Positions 27,466 through 34,003 of a DNA stretch of 64,000 nt are shown piece after piece (the stretch's first letter is position 1; each line of letters begins with the position of its first letter). This DNA is from Desulfurococcaceae archaeon MEX13E-LK6-19. GTDB taxonomy: Archaea; Thermoproteota; Thermoprotei_A; Sulfolobales; Desulfurococcaceae. The position numbers were made by a program, and so were the translations under genes. Below the pieces are notes generated by a model that made no database searches, was not told the DNA's origin, and saw nothing but the letters and a program-made list of their open reading frames with translations. The stretch is from positions 1,389,612 to 1,453,611 of the forward strand of contig CP072660.1 in the NCBI GenBank assembly GCA_029637525.1, read 5' to 3'.

Positions 27466-27954
27466 ATGATTGTGAAACGAACGAACTTACTGCTCGAGTT
27501 ATCGCCTACTGAATTAGAAGTTTTCGCATTGATTCTAGAAAATGGTGGAGTTGCAACACTAGAAGACCTTTCAGAAAAAGCTCCTCATATTCCCGTAGGA
27601 AGTATTAAGAGAAGCTTAGCTAAGCTTAAGAATCTTCGATTGATAGAATCAATACCAATTGTAAGGGCAACAACTATTGATAGACTCCGAATAATTCTCC
27701 CAAGCAATATTGTTAACAATTGTCCTGATCTACTGAAAAGTATAGTGGAGAAAACAAGAAAACTTAAAGAAGAAAAAATTGATCCACGAACGAGAATTTA
27801 TGTCGTACGTGTTACTCCGAATGAGCTTAGGGTAATGATAGAAGAACTTCTTGCATTAGTAGAGAGAGGACTAATAAAGAATAGAGCAGAAAAAGAACAA
27901 GCAGGTAAAGTAATAGTATCTGCTATATCAAAGTTTAGCCTTTGTAAACAATAA
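27466..27954 (+). CDS. Winged-helix transcriptional regulator
   Basis: This is a 162-residue protein with a MarR/TrmB-like winged helix-turn-helix: LSPTELEVFALILENGG, then TLEDLSEKA, then SIKRSLAKLKNLRLIES (residues about 10-60). A helical C-terminal part (LLKSIVEKTRKLKEE... and VERGLIKNRAEKEQA) could form a dimer. The start is ATG 27466 with GGGAGG upstream; a GTG at 27427 is longer. It lies upstream of the ubiquitin-like operon with 235 bp between, so it may regulate that operon or the upstream genes. That link is by position only. Confidence 0.65.
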   Translation: MIVKRTNLLLELSPTELEVFALILENGGVATLEDLSEKAPHIPVGSIKRSLAKLKNLRLIESIPIVRATTIDRLRIILPSNIVNNCPDLLKSIVEKTRKLKEEKIDPRTRIYVVRVTPNELRVMIEELLALVERGLIKNRAEKEQAGKVIVSAISKFSLCKQ

Positions 27955-28126
27955 GATTGATCTTATTACTAAAAAACACTCCGGTAAATATTATAATAAC
28001 TGATTACCTTTTTAACTATTCGATTATTTTCCTTTCTCTTGTTCGGTCTAATTGGTATCTAATTGAGCATATTGCAAATATAAACTATCGAGCCTATTGA
28101 ACTAGTAATAGATTATTTTTTGAGTA

Positions 28127-28179
28127 AAATTTATCTATAGAGTACAACAAAAATTAACTAGAACTAGGATAGGAGAGGT
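28127..28179 (+). promoter_or_regulatory. Promoter and ribosome-binding site of the ubiquitin-like operon
   Basis: AAATTTATCT (28127-28136) fits a TATA box, giving a predicted start near 28158. AGGAGAGGT (28171-28179) stands 10 bases before the GTG at 28190. Confidence 0.45.
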
Positions 28180-28189
28180 GTGGTATGCA

Positions 28190-28426
28190 GTGAAGCCTCG
28201 TCTTAAGCTAGTAGTCATTGACAGGATGACTGATGCCCAGAGAGAAATCGAAGTACCAAGTTCAATGAAGTTTAAGGAATTCAGGGATTACTTAAAAAGA
28301 ATTTTTGGTAGAGACGAAGCAACATTAATCGATATTAATCCAAGTGCTGACGACGAAGTTGTCATTGGTAGCGTATTTAAGGATGGTGATGTTGTCGAGA
28401 TTGATACTTACAAGACTGTTGCTTAA
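28190..28426 (+). CDS. Ubiquitin-like beta-grasp protein
   Basis: This is a 78-residue protein, almost the length of ubiquitin, with a beta-grasp layout: strands RLKLVVID and REIEVPSS, helix KFKEFRDYLKRIFG, strand ATLIDINP, and the final FKDGDVVEI that matches the 'DGD-x-V' end of ThiS/MoaD/ubiquitin-like proteins. It does not end in Gly-Gly: the last residues are DTYKTVA. It is the first gene of a five-gene operon with E2-like, JAMM, E1-like and JAMM genes, and is predicted to be the conjugated modifier. Start: GTG 28190, ten bases after AGGAGAGGT; the longer GTG at 28178 lies inside that site. Confidence 0.72.
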   Translation: MKPRLKLVVIDRMTDAQREIEVPSSMKFKEFRDYLKRIFGRDEATLIDINPSADDEVVIGSVFKDGDVVEIDTYKTVA

Positions 28427-28453
28427 CTACGGATTATTAAAAACGGTGGTATA

Positions 28454-28984
28454 ATGAATACCTCTTTTTATATTAAGTATTGTGATTTAAATAATCGTAA
28501 AGTTTTTGTTAGCTACAAGTATATACTCAAGGAGCTGGAAACAAGTTATGATGTAATTAGACCATTAGATACTCCTTTATGTATAGGTACATATGCTTTC
28601 ATAATATTTGTTGGTACAAAAAATAGGAGAAAACATGCTTTTATTGTTGCGGAAGATCTTTTACATTATCCGAGGAAAATCCCACGAGTATATGTTTATC
28701 CCGGATACATTCATCCATGTTTGTTTTCCAATAGAAGCCCCTTACAACAAGTTTACAGTAAATTATATAGGAATGTCCTTGAAGAGTACTTGAGGAAAAA
28801 CAATCTTCCGATTGGTTATGAGTATTACGAAGTCCACTGGGACACTGAATTCTTAAGGTGTCTCGAAAGGAAAACCCTCTATATAGGTGCTCTTAAGGAT
28901 CATTTGAGAGGTTTGCTAAAAACAGATAATCCCAAAGAACATGAACCTATTTTTGATCTAGTATATCCCAACTTTAGGGGGTGA
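28454..28984 (+). CDS. E2-like (UBC-fold) ubiquitin-conjugating protein
   Basis: This 176-residue protein has the ordered landmarks of a UBC fold: GTYAFIIFVG (residues 45-54) and KHAFIVAEDL (60-69), then YPRKIPRVYVYPGYIHPC (72-89), which parallels YP..PP.V.....HPN. Then comes HW (128-129) followed by LRCLERKTLYIGALKDHLRG and LLKTDNPKE, which parallels W...L..VL..I..LL..PNP. The usual Cys between HPN and W is absent; Cys89 directly after HP is the best candidate, and Cys10, Cys43 and Cys136 are others. It sits 27 bp after the Ubl gene and 9 bp before a JAMM gene, with GGTGGT before ATG 28454. E2 role inferred. Confidence 0.55.
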   Translation: MNTSFYIKYCDLNNRKVFVSYKYILKELETSYDVIRPLDTPLCIGTYAFIIFVGTKNRRKHAFIVAEDLLHYPRKIPRVYVYPGYIHPCLFSNRSPLQQVYSKLYRNVLEEYLRKNNLPIGYEYYEVHWDTEFLRCLERKTLYIGALKDHLRGLLKTDNPKEHEPIFDLVYPNFRG

Positions 28985-28993
28985 CTTTACAAA

Positions 28994-29983
28994 ATGTTTG
29001 ATAGAATAAAGAAAAGAAATAAAATAAACCAATCACGACAAAGTATTAAAACCATGATAAAAGTATACACATCTATTGATTTTCTTGCCAAAGTATTTAC
29101 ACAAACAGTCAAAGATTGTTTAAAGTGTACTAGTACAGATCACAATAATTCCATGGGCAACAACAATGAACTCCATTCATGTGAATCAGGTTTTGCAGCG
29201 AAATACGACATCTATGAAAAAGATAACACTCTAATCTACAAACTACATGAAAAAGTCTATGAAATAAAGGCAAAACCCAAGTCAAAATACTCAATACAAA
29301 TACCTGCTAGAGCAGGAGAAGTTTTTGGGCATACACATCCCTGGCTAGAAGCTAAACCATCAGGCACAGATAGCAATACATTTAGAGAGATTGCTGAGAA
29401 ACTGCTAGAGGCAAACACACTTGCTCTAACAAAACCTTACTTATACTCCATAGCTTCAGCGAGAATTACAAGTAATGAAAGACAATCTTTAACAATACAT
29501 TTTGAGATAATGTTTTATGTGCCCATACTCAACTATGATTATCAAGTTACCGAAATAAATAATATCGTGTTGGCTAACTCTACCAAGTTATTAAACAATA
29601 ATGACATATCGCTATATATTGTATCAGAAGATCCATACACTAATACGTTATATGTACATACTGTTTACAATAAAGAGGAGGCAAGCAAGCTTCCTGCATC
29701 AATAATAAAAGAAGGGATGTTAGGTATCTCCGGGAATGTTGTAAACAACAGAGAGTTATCCCCTCTTACACAATGGTTTGTTGGACTCTATGCGTCAAGA
29801 ACTGGTTTAAATAATGTTTATGTGATCAATATTAAAGAAAGAAAGGCATGGCGAGTATCAATACTATCTAAAATAAATGTAGATGTTGTCGCTGTAAATT
29901 CTATTCATTTTTCTTGGATTTCAGAAGATAAGCTGAACTCTAAAGCACAACAAAGAGAGGGTAACGGAAATGCCTATGGGTAA
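28994..29983 (+). CDS. JAMM/JAB metallopeptidase-like protein
   Basis: This is a 329-residue protein with an exact JAMM motif: HTHPWLEAKPSGTD (His113, His115, Ser123, Asp126), which is H-X-H-X7-S-X2-D. A Glu near 64 (CESGF) is placed like the catalytic Glu upstream. This zinc peptidase family removes or processes ubiquitin-like modifiers. The C-terminal 160 residues have no known domain. A strong GGGGGTGAC site overlapping the E2 stop lies 9 bp before ATG 28994. The gene overlaps the E1-like gene by 14 bp, so the two are linked translationally. Probable role: processing or removing the operon's Ubl. Confidence 0.68.
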   Translation: MFDRIKKRNKINQSRQSIKTMIKVYTSIDFLAKVFTQTVKDCLKCTSTDHNNSMGNNNELHSCESGFAAKYDIYEKDNTLIYKLHEKVYEIKAKPKSKYSIQIPARAGEVFGHTHPWLEAKPSGTDSNTFREIAEKLLEANTLALTKPYLYSIASARITSNERQSLTIHFEIMFYVPILNYDYQVTEINNIVLANSTKLLNNNDISLYIVSEDPYTNTLYVHTVYNKEEASKLPASIIKEGMLGISGNVVNNRELSPLTQWFVGLYASRTGLNNVYVINIKERKAWRVSILSKINVDVVAVNSIHFSWISEDKLNSKAQQREGNGNAYG

Positions 29984-30821
29984 TGGTAAATACTATGGTT
30001 TTGAACTGAGACTGCTTAAACACTATCTGAATAAGAAGAAGGAGCTTCAAGGAATTAATGAGAAGAGAATAGCTATTATAGGTTGTGGATCTATTGGGTC
30101 AATTATAGCGGAAATCCTGGCAAGATTTAATCCTCGGGAACTTATTCTCATAGATTATGATATCGTTGATATAGAGAATGTAGGATATCAACCATATGGG
30201 CCTAGATATATTGGTGTACCTAAATCTAAAGCTTTGGCAGAAAAACTGCTATTAACATACCCGTTTCTTGATACAAAAATAACTGTAATTACAGAACCAA
30301 TACCATCATCGGACCTAGTTATAAGTGAGAACGAGCTTACGGGTCTTCTTAATAAATTCGATGATATTATCAAAAGAAGCGATGTTCTCATAGCAGCCGT
30401 AGACAAGGTTTCCCCTAGAAGAATACTAACTATATGGAGCATAGCTTTCGGGAAACCTCTTGTAAGCCTGGGTGCGGATAGAGATGATGGATGGGTTGGC
30501 GGTTATTGCGGAAAAGGAACACCTTCTAAGCCACTATGTCCTGATTTTCTTCAAGCTAATATAGGTGGACAAGGATACGCTATAAACCCTGTTGTCACAT
30601 ATACTGTATCAGCAGAAGCAGCATGGTTAGCATTAAATTACGCTATAGGAACGATAAAAGAGAATGTTCTCTTATCAATATATGCTATACACGATACAAT
30701 TAACATCAAGAAAATTCGGCCAAGAGAATGTAATAGCAAATACGTCAACGAGCTTACACGAATACGCTTCAGTAACCTCCATGAGCTTAATCGTTGGATT
30801 ATTAAAAATGAGTTATGGTGA
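29970..30821 (+). CDS. E1-like ThiF/UBA-type adenylating enzyme
   Basis: This is a 283-residue protein of the ThiF/MoeB/E1 family. The nucleotide-binding motif is IAIIGCGSIGSIIAEILARF (GCGSIG at residues 38-43), followed by LILIDYDIVDIENVGYQ (Asp62, Asp64), a VPKSKA lysine pair (85, 87) and VLIAAVDKVSPRRI (Asp145). Cys180 (GGYCGKG) and Cys190 (KPLCPDF) are candidate thioester sites. The paired CxxC zinc motif of many relatives is absent. It would adenylate the C-terminus of the Ubl. It starts at ATG 29970 with GAGAGGGT upstream and ends just before the second JAMM gene. Confidence 0.85.
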   Translation: MPMGNGKYYGFELRLLKHYLNKKKELQGINEKRIAIIGCGSIGSIIAEILARFNPRELILIDYDIVDIENVGYQPYGPRYIGVPKSKALAEKLLLTYPFLDTKITVITEPIPSSDLVISENELTGLLNKFDDIIKRSDVLIAAVDKVSPRRILTIWSIAFGKPLVSLGADRDDGWVGGYCGKGTPSKPLCPDFLQANIGGQGYAINPVVTYTVSAEAAWLALNYAIGTIKENVLLSIYAIHDTINIKKIRPRECNSKYVNELTRIRFSNLHELNRWIIKNELW

Positions 30822-30826
30822 TTATT

Positions 30827-31327
30827 ATGGCCAAAGTTGTTTACCTATATTCTTTATTAGAAAGACTAAAAGAACGGGCCTTTGAGGCTTATCCCAAGGA
30901 AATCGCCATGTATATCTACGGTAAAGAAGATTGGAGCTCTCATGGAGAATTACAGCTTCTCATAACAGATATCGAGATCGTGAAAAACTATGCAACTACA
31001 AATTCATACTTACTCCCCCGAATAGAGCTGGCAAAATTAAAAACTTGTATAGGGATGCTACACACCCATCCATATACACCGTCTATGAAAAAATCTGGAG
31101 CATTGAATCCACAAACAATAACAGTTACATTACATAGGATTGCTTATCCCTCTCATCAAGACAAAATCTTTTTTGCTAATTTACTTGACAAACTTAACAG
31201 GGAATACATGCTATTAGGTATTTTTTCCTGCTTCAAGATAAACACTATTAAAGAGAGTAGTCTAAGATTTTACATCATAACAAAGAACAATACATTAATG
31301 GAGGCAGAGCAGGCAATTATTATCTAA
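30827..31327 (+). CDS. Second JAMM/JAB-like protein with an enlarged motif
   Basis: This is a 166-residue JAB-fold protein. It opens with an N-terminal helix ending YPKEIAMYIYGKE, where Glu25 matches the JAMM catalytic Glu, and has GMLHTHP (His79, His81). The S-X2-D part is not at the usual place; PSHQD (Ser109, Asp112) lies 27 residues after the second His instead of seven, so the motif may be intact but split by about 20 extra residues. It may be an inactive or specialised deconjugase. The start is ATG 30827 with GGTGAT overlapping the E1 stop; the longer ATG 30815 is inside the E1 gene. Confidence 0.65.
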   Translation: MAKVVYLYSLLERLKERAFEAYPKEIAMYIYGKEDWSSHGELQLLITDIEIVKNYATTNSYLLPRIELAKLKTCIGMLHTHPYTPSMKKSGALNPQTITVTLHRIAYPSHQDKIFFANLLDKLNREYMLLGIFSCFKINTIKESSLRFYIITKNNTLMEAEQAIII

Positions 31328-32189
31328 TCAAGAATAAAGCAAATTTATGTTCAGTAATTCCTCTAAAAACTCCATACTTTGTGCAGTAACAATTACTTGA
31401 TTGCTTTTGGTAAGGAGGTGAGCTAGGTAATAAATAATCAAGATCCTCGCTTCCTAGGTCATAGGTCGATCTAGTACTTCATTAAGTTATATTTATTATT
31501 TACCTTTACTGATTAAACCATATAATGTGAGTAACCATAAGTTTTTGTTCTTTTGTTCAGTACCTCGAAACATAGTTATAGTTACTATCGCCGTGGCAAT
31601 TGTGAATATAAACTCCGGGACTTCAAGGAAGACCTACCAGTATATACATGTCACCATGAGGATCATAAGGCTTAATAACACCGTGGCAAACTTGGTACGT
31701 ATGCTCCTACTCAACCACCTCTGTAGAAACATTAAAACAATAGGTTTTCGTCCAAAACAAGCTACTCTCAGAGATAACAAACAATACAATATAGTAGCGT
31801 ACAGAACATTTACCATTGCTTTCCGCACAACTAGAAAAGAGAGTACTGTAAACATTCTCTTGTATTCCCGACCTTATACTAAAACAATGTTGATTTCTTC
31901 ACAGAAACATTGTGCAGACACTATTGCTCGAGTATATTAGTCAAAGTGATCTCATCACTATCATTGTCTAGATAAACGTAGTTGCCGGAGAGCTAGTGTG
32001 ATACTGAGGGATTAATAAATGAAGTAATGAAGTTTATCAAGACAATTAATAAAAAGCCGATCCAAATAATTGAAAACTATCTTGTTGCCAATAGGATCGC
32101 AGCATCAGACCTGATTCTCTTCTATAGTAGCTTTGTTTAGCATCTTTGCACATGGCATGTTAGTCTAGTTAGATGTCTTGACACCAATT
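31328..32189. other. Gene-poor region after the ubiquitin-like operon, 862 bp
   Basis: No confident gene is seen. A plus-strand frame at 31527-31940 (137 residues) has composition unlike a folded protein. AAGGAGGTGAG near 31411-31421 is a strong ribosome-binding site with no usable start after it, and a 37-codon frame (32027-32140) has no ribosome-binding site. These suggest decayed genes. Confidence 0.45.
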
Positions 32190-33686
32190 CTAGCGACACC
32201 AACACTCATTGCTGTCTCTTTCGGATGCCTGGCACTGGCTTGTGTATCGTGTGAATTCTCCTGCACCATATGCGTCTATGTTTATCTTGTGCCCGTTGAC
32301 TACTATTACTCCAGTCCAGTGGATGAATGCTCTACCCCATACTGCTGCTCCTTCGTTATTCCACCATACGCCCTGAGACACAACCCATTTTTCGGGCCAG
32401 TAGCCGATTACTTCCCCTGTTAGATTGAAGTACCCGTTGCTGAGGGTTCCGTAGAGCCTGAATATCCTGGGCTGTGGGTTGCCGTCGTCTTGGAGGGTGA
32501 AGTTTGTTGTATCAAGGACTAGTCTTTGGTCTAGCAGGTTTATCCTGACTTGGTGTTCTAAATGGAACCCGGGATCCCATGGCGAGGGGTTTTCGGATGA
32601 TGCAATCATTATGTTTATTCCAGGCTGGTAGATCACCATGCAGGAGAAGGCTAGAGGGGATCCAAGGTTTTTCTCTGATGCAGCCTGGTGGGCACGGTGT
32701 GAAGCTCTATCGAATACAAACACGCCGTGATAAACTCTCTCCTTACCCCCGATATACACTCTAGCCTCCATGATCCCTATGTCCCAGAACCCAGCCCAGA
32801 GATCGACTCCCCGGGCTTTAGCGTAGACCCCGTGTGGTAAATACGTTTCATTCCATATGCCGAGCCACATTGGTGCACCTATTGCCTGGGCTCGTATCTC
32901 GAGTAGAGTCTTGTCCTCCACTACATCAACTATTTCGTGGATCCATGTTCTATTATGTGGTATGTACATCAAGTACTCTAGGTATCTTCCAGACAAATCG
33001 TATTCATAGACAGTAGGGTATCCATAGCGTCCGCTACCATCGTCATAGTATAGTGGGCCAACGAACCTCATGTCATCAGGCTCGATCCATTCACCATCAA
33101 CATAGATCTTTGGGACAAAGCCACCCAACGGAACCTCTCGTGGAATCAAAGGAAGTCTTCCCTGGTACATGAATACTGGCTGGTTATTCTCGTCAAAACC
33201 TATGGCAATTATTATGAAGCAGCTTAGCTTCCATGATCTATCGTTCCTCGGGTAGACAAGATAGCCTCGTTGAGACAACACAAAAACAGTACCCAGCGGT
33301 ACGAAGTCCCATTTCCCTGGTATCTTCTTTATGTAGAGAGTGTTATCAGCAACACTATAGTTTATCGATGGGAGCACTGGTAGAAGCACAACATTCTCTA
33401 GCTCGTCTCGTGCTTTATGGAACAACTCTATGGCTGTTTCTTTATCACCATTAGCATAGTGGTATCTAGCTGAAAGCAGGAGGTATTCAACGTAATAGAC
33501 ATCATATCCTTTTCTCTCAAGCTCGGCAACCTCTCTTAAAAAACTCGCCACTTCTTTAAGCGATGGGCTTCCGCCTCCCATTCTTTCAACAATAAGTTTA
33601 TCATATACAATATAGCCTATTGAGAGAACAAGTGCGATAATGAGAATTATTGACAATATTTTCCAGCCATTATTACCTAGAGACAA
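32190..33686 (-). CDS. Exported or anchored protein with lipocalin-like C-terminal domain
   Basis: This is a 498-residue protein with an N-terminal membrane helix (ILSIILIIALVLSIGYIVY, about residues 10-28) and a helical region of TPR-like form (residues 42-95: ELERKGYDVYYVEYLLLSARYHYANGD then ELFHKARDEL, in part). A long beta-rich domain follows, with a pattern (YHGVFVFDRASHRAH and late WTGVIVVNGHKINIDAYG) resembling the two-lobe lipocalin-like fold of AttH/CrtC-type proteins. That assignment is weak. A late Cys-rich tail (CQASERDSNECWC) may be disulfide-bonded outside the cell. It starts at ATG 33686. Confidence 0.5.
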   Translation of the reverse strand: MSLGNNGWKILSIILIIALVLSIGYIVYDKLIVERMGGGSPSLKEVASFLREVAELERKGYDVYYVEYLLLSARYHYANGDKETAIELFHKARDELENVVLLPVLPSINYSVADNTLYIKKIPGKWDFVPLGTVFVLSQRGYLVYPRNDRSWKLSCFIIIAIGFDENNQPVFMYQGRLPLIPREVPLGGFVPKIYVDGEWIEPDDMRFVGPLYYDDGSGRYGYPTVYEYDLSGRYLEYLMYIPHNRTWIHEIVDVVEDKTLLEIRAQAIGAPMWLGIWNETYLPHGVYAKARGVDLWAGFWDIGIMEARVYIGGKERVYHGVFVFDRASHRAHQAASEKNLGSPLAFSCMVIYQPGINIMIASSENPSPWDPGFHLEHQVRINLLDQRLVLDTTNFTLQDDGNPQPRIFRLYGTLSNGYFNLTGEVIGYWPEKWVVSQGVWWNNEGAAVWGRAFIHWTGVIVVNGHKINIDAYGAGEFTRYTSQCQASERDSNECWCR

Positions 33687-34003
33687 AACATAATCACCTT
33701 TAGAAACATGGTCTCATAGTATCTAGTCTGTGTTCATTCCTATTAAGAACCAACATGGAACAATGTAGGCTGGTACAGTGGAACAACTGGAACAATGTGT
33801 ATGTAATGCCTATACAATTTACGTAGTCAAATAAGCGTATAGTCTTCACTTGATACTAAGCACTATAATCTTCTAGAAACACCATCACATTATACACAAC
33901 AACCTTGTAAAGACGTTGTATAGAAAAACCACCATGTAATAGGTGAGATGCCAGAAAAAACTATAGGCGAATACTTGGTGTTGGAATGAAGAAAAAGGTT
34001 TTG
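33687..34003. other. Intergenic region, 317 bp
   Basis: Between two minus-strand genes. No open frame of note and no clear RNA gene was seen. It contains the promoter of the lipocalin-like gene and the end of the propeller gene. Confidence 0.4.

Noticed and set aside
31527-31940. 137-codon plus-strand frame after the Ubl operon
   Set aside because: Start without a ribosome-binding site; the residue mix looks like chance translation. Kept only as a note on the intergenic region.
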